Assembly: GCA_026419705.1 (NCBI GenBank) | Contig: JANZYY010000168.1 | Span: forward strand, 1-9,690 | DNA: 9,690 bases | Origin: Fischerella sp. | GTDB lineage: Bacteria; Cyanobacteriota; Cyanobacteriia; Cyanobacteriales; Nostocaceae | Direction of reading: 5' to 3' | Shown here: positions 1 to 7,129 of the stretch, piece by piece | Position numbering within the stretch: position 1 is the first letter of the stretch | Layout: each line of letters begins with the position of its first letter | Notes under the pieces: generated by a model | The model's input: the letters and a program-made list of their open reading frames with translations, nothing else | Told to the model about the DNA's origin: nothing | Database searches by the model: none | Made by a program: the position numbers and the translations under genes

Positions 1-755
1 GGATGTTGAGTTAATAACTCAGCTTCTTGACGAGTGCGATTTAAATCAAAGCCACAGGGCATAAAAATAATAATATCTGGGTTGCTCGCAATCAAATTTT
101 CCCACGTTAAATGTGAGGAAGGTTGACCTGTATTAGCAAATAACGGTTCTCCTCCTGCTAAGGTAACTAATTCCGGAATCCAATGAGCAGCAATCATCAA
201 AGGATCTGTCCATTCAATACATGCTACTGTTGGTAATTTTTCTGTTTGGGAAAGTCCTTGTGTTTTTTGGGAAACTATTTTGACACGAGCTTCTAGGTTT
301 TCTAGCACCTTCAACGAGTCTACACCAAAAGCGTTAGCTACTCGCTCTATATCAGCCCAAACATCTTTGAGAACATGGGGTTTTAAAGAGATAATCTTGG
401 GTGGGATATGAGTGATTGAAGCTACAGCCTTTTCTACTTCTAATACACTAACAGCACAGACATCACACTGGTCCTGGGTGAGGATGTGAGTGGGATGCAA
501 TCGCTTCAAAATCTCGATATTAATCTCGTAGATACTGAGAGCAGATTGGATTAATTTACTTATTTTGTCGTTAATTTCACCGCTAGAAGCACTGGTGTTC
601 AGCCTGGGTTGGGTACAAATCGGACGATCTTGAATTTCTGGAGGGTAGTCACACTCGTGCGATCGCCCAACAATAGCATCAGTTAAACCCAACGCTGCTA
701 AAATCTCAGTCCCACTAGGAATTAGGGAGACAATTCTCAAGTCGCCACTGCTCAT
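1..755 (-). CDS. BtuF-like cobalamin-binding protein (ABC substrate-binding fold), 3' end outside window
   Basis: My reading of the minus strand from the ATG at 755 gives an uninterrupted frame of 251 residues to the left edge, with no stop, so the gene continues outside the window. The protein opens MSSGDLRIVSLIPSGTE, followed by GLTDAIVGRSHECDYP, the usual start of the BtuF/FepB-type (COG0614) periplasmic-binding fold. Further on come THILTQDQCDVCAVS, the hinge-helix region VWADIERVANAFG, IEWTDPLM with HWIPELVTLAGGEPLF, and PDIIIFMPCGFDLNRT. All are typical of the cobalamin-binding branch. Family members have roughly 290-300 residues, so about 45 are missing. The start is supported by a GGAG-type ribosome site a few bases upstream. 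No signal peptide or lipobox is visible. The frame stays open upstream to a stop near 921 without another ATG, so a longer form from a rare start codon is unlikely but possible. The corrinoid ligand is inferred from the family. Confidence 0.85.
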   Translation of the reverse strand, partial: MSSGDLRIVSLIPSGTEILAALGLTDAIVGRSHECDYPPEIQDRPICTQPRLNTSASSGEINDKISKLIQSALSIYEINIEILKRLHPTHILTQDQCDVCAVSVLEVEKAVASITHIPPKIISLKPHVLKDVWADIERVANAFGVDSLKVLENLEARVKIVSQKTQGLSQTEKLPTVACIEWTDPLMIAAHWIPELVTLAGGEPLFANTGQPSSHLTWENLIASNPDIIIFMPCGFDLNRTRQEAELLTQH

Positions 756-830
756 TGCTCCATCTCCACAATAGTTGCAATTAATTTCATCATTTAATTC
801 TTGCAAAATCTCAGAGGCTGGGTATCTGTC

Positions 831-948
831 TGTAGGTGAGAGAGTGAAGGAGTGGGGGAGATGGGGTGGAATAAATACTAAACTACTAACCACTAACAAC
901 CAACAATCAACCGCCAACCACTAACTACTAACTGTTGGCTGTTGACTA
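831..948. repeat. Intergenic low-complexity tract and STRR-like short repeats
   Basis: Read on the minus strand, this stretch holds a TTAG/TTGG-rich array with several AGTTAGTGGTTGG-like words and an AGTCAACAG word, then a C-rich block with CCCCATCTCCCC and CACTCCTTCACTC. On the plus strand the array is CTAAC/CCAACAA-like with two AACCACTAAC copies (about 877-948), and the G-rich block spans about 841-869. It resembles the short tandemly repeated repetitive sequences known from filamentous cyanobacteria. It lies upstream of the cobalamin-binding gene. The same words recur in the same order inside the glycosyltransferase gene (see 6471-6526). Confidence 0.65.
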
Positions 949-984
949 ATGATTGTTCAGAGCGATCGACTTTACGGCATATTT

Positions 985-1014
985 TTGATTTCATAAGTAA
1001 TATTACTATATAAT
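985..1014 (+). promoter_or_regulatory. Candidate sigma-70-type promoter for the sensor kinase
   Basis: TTGATT at 985-990 (four of six matches to TTGACA) and a perfect TATAAT at 1009-1014 are separated by 18 bp. This would place the transcription start near 1021 and give a leader of about 120-130 bases before the kinase. The 12-bp palindrome at 996-1007 fills most of the spacer. The region is AT-rich, so chance matches are likely and this remains a prediction. Confidence 0.35.
996..1007. promoter_or_regulatory. Perfect 12-bp palindrome AGTAATATTACT, possible operator
   Basis: The two halves AGTAAT/ATTACT are exact reverse complements, and the site ends two bases before the TATAAT box. A dimeric repressor bound here would block the candidate promoter. 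It is not an NtcA site: GTA and TAC are four bases apart, whereas NtcA needs eight. The binding protein is unknown. Confidence 0.3.
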
Positions 1015-1057
1015 TTCATCCTTCGCTGTTTGGGCAGAAATCAATATTTCACAGTTT

Positions 1058-1069
1058 TTTTACGTAAAA
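1058..1069. promoter_or_regulatory. Perfect 12-bp palindrome TTTTACGTAAAA in the kinase leader
   Basis: This is a second exact palindrome, about 50 bases downstream of the first and 80 bases before the kinase start. It could be an operator or simply an AT-rich chance palindrome. Further on, GGCGA (1097-1101) and TCGCC (1113-1117) could pair as a 5-bp stem in the leader RNA. No known riboswitch is recognised. Confidence 0.25.
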
Positions 1070-1149
1070 CTTATATTAAAAAAAATTACATATGATGGCG
1101 ATAAGGCAAATGTCGCCCTTTCTATGAATATGTTCTACTGGTGACAAGT

Positions 1150-4100
1150 ATGGCATGTGAACTCATTAAAATTTTGCTATTTGAGGAGAGTCAGAGCTAT
1201 GCTGACTTCATGCAAGAAATGCTTTTGGAAGCAGCAAGAAGTAACTCTGAGTCTGTGCATCAGTTTCAATTGATTCAGGTTCAGGAATTCCTTGAAGCTA
1301 TATCTGTTTTGCAGACTGAGTCTATCAATGTAGCAATATTGGATTTATCTGCCAGGGATGCTGAAAATTTAGAAATTATCCCGAAGTTGCAGTCACTGTT
1401 CCCAAATTTGACAGCGATCGCGATCGGCGATCGCCAAGATGAGGGAATGCTAAAACAAGTACTGAGCATGAATGCTCAAGATTACTTGGTCAAAAGTGAG
1501 ATGACGCCGCAATTGTTATGGCGGACACTGCTATGTGCTGTCATAAGACAACACTACCAACACCAAAAAAACCAAAACATTTCTGTTCAACAAGCTTTAT
1601 CTGCTCAGCGAGATAGCGAAGCTCGATTTCGTTGTTTATCTGAGGCAACTTTTGAAGGAATTATCATACATGACAATGGAATTATTTTAGACGCAAATCA
1701 TGTTGTCACAAACATGACAGGTTATGAAGTCGCAGAACTAATTGGTAAAAGCAGTTTTGAACTAGTAACACCAGAATCACAAGATTTAATCAGAAAATAT
1801 GTTCTTTCCGGTTATGAAAAACCCTACGAAGTAATTGTAGTTAAGAAAGACGGCTCTACTTTTCCGGTGGAAATGCAAGGCAAAATCATTCCTTACCAAG
1901 GGCAAAAAATGCGGGTGGTAGCGATTAGGGATACTAGAGAACGTAAGCGGGTAGAAGAAGCACTGCAAAAAAGGGAAAATTGTTTGCGAAAACAAAGTAA
2001 AACCCTAATGCAACTGGCAAAAAGCAAGACTTTGCAGCAAGGCGATCTAACTGCAGCCTTGAGAGAAATCACAGAAGCAGCTGCCCAAACCATAGAAGTA
2101 GAGCGAGTCAGTGTCTGGTTATATAATAGCGATCGCTCAAAAGTTGAATGTGTCGATTTGTACGATGCAAGGACAAAGCGTCATAGTTGGGGAATGTCGC
2201 TGTTGAAAGCAAATTTCCCCGCTTATTTTCAGGCTTTGGAAGAACAACGCAGCATTGCAGCAGATGATGCCCGCACTGATAATAGAACACAAGAGTTATC
2301 CGAGCCTTATCTGTCTGCTTTTGGCATTGCATCTTTGCTGAATGCGCCAATTTGGTTGGGTGGTCATTTGCTGGGTGTGGTGTGTCACGAGCAACTTAGC
2401 AGGATTCGTCAGTGGACAGTAGAGGAAGAGAACTTTGCAGGCTCGATCGCAGATTTTGTGACCTTGGCAATAGAAGCGAGTGAGCGTAACGCCGCACAGG
2501 AGGCTCTAAAACAGAGTGAAGCAGAATTCCGGGCGATTTTTGAACGTTCCTCTGTCGGTATCGGGCTAGTAGATATGAAAGGACGAATTGTAGATACCAA
2601 TCCGGCGTTATGTCAGATGCTCGGCTATGGGCGAGAAGAGTTAGCTGGTAAACGCTTCACAGATTTTATTTTTAAGCAAGAGGGGGATTTAGAACTCTAC
2701 AAACAACTTGTTTTCGGAACTCGCGATCGCCTGGAAATGGAAAGGCACTTTCTCCACAAAGATCATCGCTTCGTTTGGGCTTTGGTTAATATTTCCATAA
2801 TTTCCAGTAAGAATGGCGAACCAGAGTATTTTCTCGCCATGATTGAGGACATCACCGAACGCAAACAAACAGAATTAGAACTCTGTGAAAGTAAGGAAGC
2901 AGCAGAAGCAGGAAGTCGGGCAAAAAGTGAATTTTTAGCAACTATGAGTCATGAGTTGCGGACACCTCTCAACGCCATTATGGGGTTATCTCAATTGCTG
3001 CAACAAGAAATAGCTGGTTCTCTCAATGACAAGCAAAAAGAGTATGTCAATTGTATTTATAGTAGTGGTGAACATCTGCTGGCGCTTATCAACGATATCC
3101 TCGATTTGTCAAAAGTGGAAGCAGGTAAAGAAGAACTATTTCTGTCTAAGTTGTTAGTGCAAGAGTTGTGTGAATATGTCATATCTACAGTACGCGATCG
3201 CGCCGAAGCAAAGGGATTGCAACTTGTCACCGAAATTGATGAAAAAGCAGATACTTGCATTGCTGATGAGCGGCGAGTCAAGCAAATGCTACTCAATCTG
3301 CTGACCAATGCAATTAAATTTACACCAGCAGGTAAGGTGTGCTTGGAAATCAAAAGAGTACCCCAAGGTATTACATTTATAGTCTCAGATACAGGCATTG
3401 GTATTGATCCAAGTCAGTTTAAGTTCCTATTTGAACCCTTTAAACAGCTTGACAGCCGACTAAATCGTCAATATGAAGGTACGGGTTTGGGTTTAGCCTT
3501 GACACGCAAGTTAGCCCGTTTGCATGGTGGCGATGTCACGGTAGAATCAATTTTGGGAAAAGGCAGTCAGTTTACACTATTTTTACCAGATCGACCTCTG
3601 CAAACAGAAGGTGTCTCTTCAACACTTGCTCCAGAAAGTTTGTACCTTCCCCCTACAGAGTTTCTACAACGTGCCAGCCACTACAATCAAATGGCAGTTG
3701 CTACGCAATCACACCCCACTGTAAAGCGTTTGAGGGAAAATTGCTCAAACCCCCGCACACAGAAAGCAACTCCTCAACTGTACGAAACTCCAAAGCTGAC
3801 TACCACGGGAACCACAGCATACCGCTACTTTGAGCGACCGCTGCAATTGGGAACTTCCTCCCAAAAAGCTACTCTCACAGGAAGTCACTATGTGTCTACG
3901 CTAAAGAAAGACAGTTGCACACCCAACACACAATCGGTTCTCCATCCCCCCGCTACTTCTCCAACAAAAAGTATTTTGCTAGTGCAGGATGAAGAACAAA
4001 CAGCCACGCTGCTACAAGATTATCTTCAGGCGATTGGCTATCAAGTCGAACGCATCAATAACGGGAATGACTTTTGGGAACAGATGCGAAGCCAACAGCC

Positions 4101-4326
4101 AAATTTAATTTTGTTGGATTTGCAATTAGCAGGAGATATCAGCGGATGGGATTTGTTGATGAAGATACGACAACAGGTAAATTTGCATGATTTGCCAGTA
4201 GTGGCGATCGCATCTGAGAAAACCCCAAACAGCGATCGCGCGATCTGTGCTGGTGCTAACGCCTGTCTTAGCAAACCAATAGGTATTATTCAACTAGAGT
4301 CAATATTGATGCAATATCTCAGTTGA
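1150..4326 (+). CDS. Hybrid sensor histidine kinase: REC-PAS-GAF-PAS-HisKA-HATPase-REC
   Basis: This is a soluble hybrid kinase of about 1058 residues that should autophosphorylate on histidine and pass phosphate to a receiver. I prefer the ATG at 1150, with a GGTGA Shine-Dalgarno-like motif five bases upstream; the alternative is GTG at 1141. Numbering is from ATG 1150. An N-terminal receiver-like domain (about 5-130) has Asp65 and Lys115, but Glu12-Glu13 replace the acidic pair. PAS1 follows (about 152-267, ending RDTRERKR), then GAF (about 295-447) and PAS2 (about 455-572, ending IEDITERK). The kinase core has the H box SHELRTP (His601), N box (Asn720), G1 box DTGIGI (747-752), F box FEPF and G2 box GTGLGLAL (from 777). 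A Ser/Thr/Pro-rich linker (about 815-940) leads to a canonical receiver with Asp947-Glu948, phosphoacceptor Asp990 and Lys1042-Pro. No transmembrane segment is evident. No partner regulator gene is adjacent, and the signal sensed is unknown. Confidence 0.93.
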   Translation: MACELIKILLFEESQSYADFMQEMLLEAARSNSESVHQFQLIQVQEFLEAISVLQTESINVAILDLSARDAENLEIIPKLQSLFPNLTAIAIGDRQDEGMLKQVLSMNAQDYLVKSEMTPQLLWRTLLCAVIRQHYQHQKNQNISVQQALSAQRDSEARFRCLSEATFEGIIIHDNGIILDANHVVTNMTGYEVAELIGKSSFELVTPESQDLIRKYVLSGYEKPYEVIVVKKDGSTFPVEMQGKIIPYQGQKMRVVAIRDTRERKRVEEALQKRENCLRKQSKTLMQLAKSKTLQQGDLTAALREITEAAAQTIEVERVSVWLYNSDRSKVECVDLYDARTKRHSWGMSLLKANFPAYFQALEEQRSIAADDARTDNRTQELSEPYLSAFGIASLLNAPIWLGGHLLGVVCHEQLSRIRQWTVEEENFAGSIADFVTLAIEASERNAAQEALKQSEAEFRAIFERSSVGIGLVDMKGRIVDTNPALCQMLGYGREELAGKRFTDFIFKQEGDLELYKQLVFGTRDRLEMERHFLHKDHRFVWALVNISIISSKNGEPEYFLAMIEDITERKQTELELCESKEAAEAGSRAKSEFLATMSHELRTPLNAIMGLSQLLQQEIAGSLNDKQKEYVNCIYSSGEHLLALINDILDLSKVEAGKEELFLSKLLVQELCEYVISTVRDRAEAKGLQLVTEIDEKADTCIADERRVKQMLLNLLTNAIKFTPAGKVCLEIKRVPQGITFIVSDTGIGIDPSQFKFLFEPFKQLDSRLNRQYEGTGLGLALTRKLARLHGGDVTVESILGKGSQFTLFLPDRPLQTEGVSSTLAPESLYLPPTEFLQRASHYNQMAVATQSHPTVKRLRENCSNPRTQKATPQLYETPKLTTTGTTAYRYFERPLQLGTSSQKATLTGSHYVSTLKKDSCTPNTQSVLHPPATSPTKSILLVQDEEQTATLLQDYLQAIGYQVERINNGNDFWEQMRSQQPNLILLDLQLAGDISGWDLLMKIRQQVNLHDLPVVAIASEKTPNSDRAICAGANACLSKPIGIIQLESILMQYLS

Positions 4327-4499
4327 CTTAAATTTGTATTTGATTTTTCGATTCATTTTGCCTATCATCTTCGTAACGAGTTAAATGTAGAAATATTCTG
4401 CGTCCCTGGTGGGTTGAAAAAAGCTACGATTTTATACAAAGCCGTACTTAGGGCTTGCTCAGAACTCCCCTAGCCCGTCAAAATCTTTGTCGCAAACTA
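4327..4499. other. Spacer between convergent genes, nothing assignable
   Basis: The kinase stop (4324-4326) and the glycosyltransferase stop (4500-4502) face each other across 173 bp. I found only weak hairpins: GGGCT (4451-4455) with AGCCC (4472-4476), and TCGTAACGA (4371-4379). Neither is followed by a clear U-tract, so no terminator is called. The AT-rich start (4327-4360) has T-runs without a stem. Confidence 0.5.
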
Positions 4500-7034
4500 C
4501 TAGGCTTTAAACTTCTGAAAAATTTGCCATGCTTTCATTACCTTTCCTTGCATCAGCGCAGCAATTCCATTCAAAGCCTGAATTTCCATTAAGTTAGGAT
4601 TTTTAGCTAAACTTAGCTGAAGGGATTTTTCCGCTGCAGCTGGCTGCCAATTATAGATTTGGACAAATGCCAAATATGCCCAGGCGTAAGGGTTTTCTGA
4701 ATCTAATTTTGTGACTCGTTCCAAAGCTGCGATCGCACCATTCGCTCTTTTCTGTAACACGTTTGCTAAAGCCAAAGCATAAGCCCAATCTCGATTTTGT
4801 GAAACGTGCTGCAATCGATATTCCAAACTCAGTCGCGCCTGTTCCAAATAATCCTGGGTAGGATCGTATTGATTGATACGTGCAATCTCTTCAAAAAGTT
4901 GTTCTAATGCCTTGGTGCCATGAGGTAAAGTTGCCGCCAACATCCGCAACTGCGTGATTAAATCCAACTCTGGCGCACTTGTAGCACTTGCTTGTGGGTC
5001 AATTTGCAAAGTTACTTTTGGCACAGAAATTGAATAAGTTTCTCCAGTTACTCGGTTGAGGTAAATCGCTTCTAAGTTGTAACTTCCTGGTGCAATATCA
5101 GCAGGTGGTAACATTGACATCCTTTCAATCACTTGCAATGTACCTTGGGGTTTATTTGCACCTGCGTGTAAATTTCCCATGGCGATACCGCGATCGTGTA
5201 TCCATGAAATTTTGTCATTTGCCGAATGACGCCAAGTCAACAGTACAATACCGTTTTGCAATTCTTCCCAAGCACCATTCCACTCATAAGTTACAGGCAC
5301 TGGAACTCCTGGTGGGGTTTTTTCTGGTAATGTAACTTGCAACAGGGTAACTTTAGCTTGTGCTTGCTGAGAAACTGGTTTTACTTCTATTGGTGGTATT
5401 TGTTGGTGATAAAGCCTGATAGTACCGCTACCGGGCAACTCCCAGGACTTGTTGAGTTGGAAACTGCCACCCTCCTCCACAGTTTTAACCATCATCGCTT
5501 GAGCATTTGGTACAGAACCCTGTTTGCCAGTTTTAGTGAGGAACCATGAAAGCGATCGCCCATCTTGTTTAACGAACTTTTTCCTTATCCCCACCTGTCG
5601 TCCATAAACTTGAAAATTTGCCAACGCCCCATAGTAATTCAAATTGTGCTGGTTGATTTTTGGCGTTGATGGTAACACTCCCACCGTGGAACGCAAATAT
5701 GGTTCTGTTTGAATAACTTGGGCAATTACCTGGCGATGGGGGAATTCTTCTTTCATGTGAGGATAATGCTGAGCATTTGGACTCAAAACTTGTGTCATCC
5801 AACTGCCAACACTACCTCCGACTGGGAACAGATTCAACAACATCAAAAGCACTGCCAAACCAAAAGTACCCCAACGGAGACGCTGTCCCCAAAGATTGCG
5901 GAAACGAGTTAAGCCATATGCTAAAAAGACTGAAAGTACTGGTAAATAAGGTAAGGTATAGCGTGCATCTTTATTTGGGTTTAGAGATGAAAGAAAATAA
6001 GCACCCACCAAAAATATTGCCAGCCATTTGAGGGAGTGAGGGAGTGGAAGAAACTTTGATTGATTCACCCTTCTCCTCCTCCCCTGTTGCAATGAACTTC
6101 CCCAATCAAGTAGCAACACCAATATTGGTACTAGTAACAACGGCAAAGAAACCTGATCGGGCAATTGATGCCAGTAATAGGTCCAAGCTTGCAATGTGTT
6201 GAGGGGTGCATCACCTTCAGCAGTAGCAGAGTCTAACGTTGCTCGTTTGCCAGAAGTGAGGATCAGCAACCAATTAGCGCGATACCAAGGACTACACACC
6301 AAAACCGACAAGCACAAAGCAGCAATTAACTGCACTAACTGTCCCCAATGGCGTTGACGAAGTGCACCAAACCCAACCCATACTATCGGTGCGAGCAGAA
6401 ACAATAACGCCGTCTGCTTCACCAGCAACGCCAATCCCAAAGATAAACCGAAAGCTGCTGCCAATAGAAGAGGATGGGGAGAACCCCAGATGGGGAGATG
6501 GGGAGATTTTTGACTGTTGACTCTTACTTTCCAAACAGTGAGGCAAAAAAAACTGAAAGTAACAACAGCTGCAAGAGGATAATCGAGCAGAAAATCTAGA
6601 CGTAATTGATAGAGAGCGGGCATAATTTGGCATAGTGCTGCTGCCCACAAACCCACAGCCTCGCTAAACAATACTGCACCCAATCCATAAACTGAACCTA
6701 GTAAAATAGCACTGAATAACAACATTACCAGCGTGGCTTGATCCGACCCAGTGCCAAAAATGTTTTGTACTATAGCCGCAACAATATAAGTTAAGGGCGG
6801 TATTTTAGAAGATAGCATCCAAAAACTTTGCCACCATTCGCCATCCCACCATTGAGGATCTTGCAAAGCTTGCCAATAAGTCAACGTACCAGTTAAATAA
6901 TCCGCCTGATCCCAAGCTGGAATGGAGCGATCTAAAGCCAACCAAATGCGATCGCTCACTGCACCGGCCAGCCAAATAATGCTGAGTATCAGTAAACTTT
7001 TATAACCTTTGCGCGGATATTTTCGATTACTCAT
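4500..7034 (-). CDS. GT39/PMT-type membrane glycosyltransferase with C-terminal TPR repeats
   Basis: This is an 844-residue polytopic membrane protein of the GT39/ArnT-like (GT-C) group, which transfers sugars from a polyprenyl-phosphate carrier on the outer face of the membrane. A hydrophobic helix (about 13-35) is followed by a loop with RSIPAWDQADYL. Asp42 sits where the family has its catalytic or metal-linked acidic residue. Several membrane helices follow (about 80-410), with the family-like NPNKDARYTLPYLP motif at 352-364. Residues about 410-690 form a soluble part; from about 560 it reads as a beta-rich, possibly Ig-like domain. Residues about 750-844 form two to three TPR-like helical hairpins (ANVLQKRANGAIAALERV, AYLAFVQIYNWQPAAAEKSL). 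Two low-complexity stretches (170-188 and 314-336) look like in-frame repeat DNA in loops between helices. The start is ATG 7034, with no strong ribosome site. The sugar and acceptor are unknown; exopolysaccharide, glycolipid or glycoprotein roles are all possible. Confidence 0.85.
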   Translation of the reverse strand: MSNRKYPRKGYKSLLILSIIWLAGAVSDRIWLALDRSIPAWDQADYLTGTLTYWQALQDPQWWDGEWWQSFWMLSSKIPPLTYIVAAIVQNIFGTGSDQATLVMLLFSAILLGSVYGLGAVLFSEAVGLWAAALCQIMPALYQLRLDFLLDYPLAAVVTFSFFCLTVWKVRVNSQKSPHLPIWGSPHPLLLAAAFGLSLGLALLVKQTALLFLLAPIVWVGFGALRQRHWGQLVQLIAALCLSVLVCSPWYRANWLLILTSGKRATLDSATAEGDAPLNTLQAWTYYWHQLPDQVSLPLLLVPILVLLLDWGSSLQQGRRRRVNQSKFLPLPHSLKWLAIFLVGAYFLSSLNPNKDARYTLPYLPVLSVFLAYGLTRFRNLWGQRLRWGTFGLAVLLMLLNLFPVGGSVGSWMTQVLSPNAQHYPHMKEEFPHRQVIAQVIQTEPYLRSTVGVLPSTPKINQHNLNYYGALANFQVYGRQVGIRKKFVKQDGRSLSWFLTKTGKQGSVPNAQAMMVKTVEEGGSFQLNKSWELPGSGTIRLYHQQIPPIEVKPVSQQAQAKVTLLQVTLPEKTPPGVPVPVTYEWNGAWEELQNGIVLLTWRHSANDKISWIHDRGIAMGNLHAGANKPQGTLQVIERMSMLPPADIAPGSYNLEAIYLNRVTGETYSISVPKVTLQIDPQASATSAPELDLITQLRMLAATLPHGTKALEQLFEEIARINQYDPTQDYLEQARLSLEYRLQHVSQNRDWAYALALANVLQKRANGAIAALERVTKLDSENPYAWAYLAFVQIYNWQPAAAEKSLQLSLAKNPNLMEIQALNGIAALMQGKVMKAWQIFQKFKA
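6029..6095. repeat. Repeat-like tract within the glycosyltransferase gene, residues 314-336
   Basis: On the minus strand this stretch contains CACTCCCTCACTCCCTCA, which matches CACTCCTTCACTCTCTCA in the intergenic tract (about 837-855) at 16 of 18 positions. It encodes a basic, glutamine-rich loop (SLQQGRRRRVNQSK) between two hydrophobic helices. The reading frame is preserved. It is best read as intergenic-type repeat sequence tolerated in a loop. Confidence 0.5.
6471..6526. repeat. Repeat-like tract within the glycosyltransferase gene, residues 170-188
   Basis: On the minus strand this stretch reads AGTCAACAG, then CCCCATCTCCCC, then CCCCATCCTC. These are the same words in the same order and orientation as in the non-coding tract at 831-948. 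The encoded loop (RVNSQKSPHLPIWGSPHP) sits between two membrane helices and is hydrophilic and proline-rich, unlike its flanks. The frame is intact. Confidence 0.55.
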
Positions 7035-7074
7035 GAGTTATGTTGACCTAACTGTTGTTTGTTGATGCTTCTTT

Positions 7075-7102
7075 GTTGTTTGGATAATAGTTGCCAAACA
7101 AC
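7075..7102. repeat. 9-bp inverted repeat between the acetyltransferase and glycosyltransferase genes
   Basis: GTTGTTTGG (7075-7083) and CCAAACAAC (7094-7102) are perfect complements around a 10-base loop. In the minus-strand transcript the hairpin would form about 20 bases after the acetyltransferase stop. No U-tract follows it, so it is not a classical intrinsic terminator, though it may slow polymerase or protect a 3' end. One arm is part of the heptamer array. Confidence 0.5.
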
Positions 7103-7129
7103 CAACAACCAACAACCAACAACTAACAA
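7094..7129. repeat. STRR-like heptamer array (CCAACAA units)
   Basis: Three perfect CCAACAA units (7102-7108, 7109-7115, 7116-7122) are preceded by a one-base-longer CCAAACAA (7094-7101) and followed by a variant CTAACAA (7123-7129). Arrays of such heptamers are known from heterocystous cyanobacteria. The variant unit overlaps the acetyltransferase 3' end and supplies its stop codon. Confidence 0.75.

Noticed and set aside
744..750. GCCACTG resembling a cobalamin riboswitch B12 box
   Set aside because: It lies inside the start of the cobalamin-binding gene, on the opposite strand. None of the other conserved riboswitch elements is present upstream of that gene.
997..1006. NtcA binding site in GTAATATTAC
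   Set aside because: NtcA sites are GTA-N8-TAC; here the half sites are four bases apart.
2035..2490. GAF domain as a bilin-binding cyanobacteriochrome
   Set aside because: A Cys-His pair occurs in GVVCHEQ, but it sits in the core strand common to non-photosensory GAF domains. I see no surrounding chromophore-pocket motif.
4451..4476. GGGCT/AGCCC hairpin as a terminator between the convergent genes
   Set aside because: There are only five pairs with a 16-base loop, and no U-tract follows on either strand.
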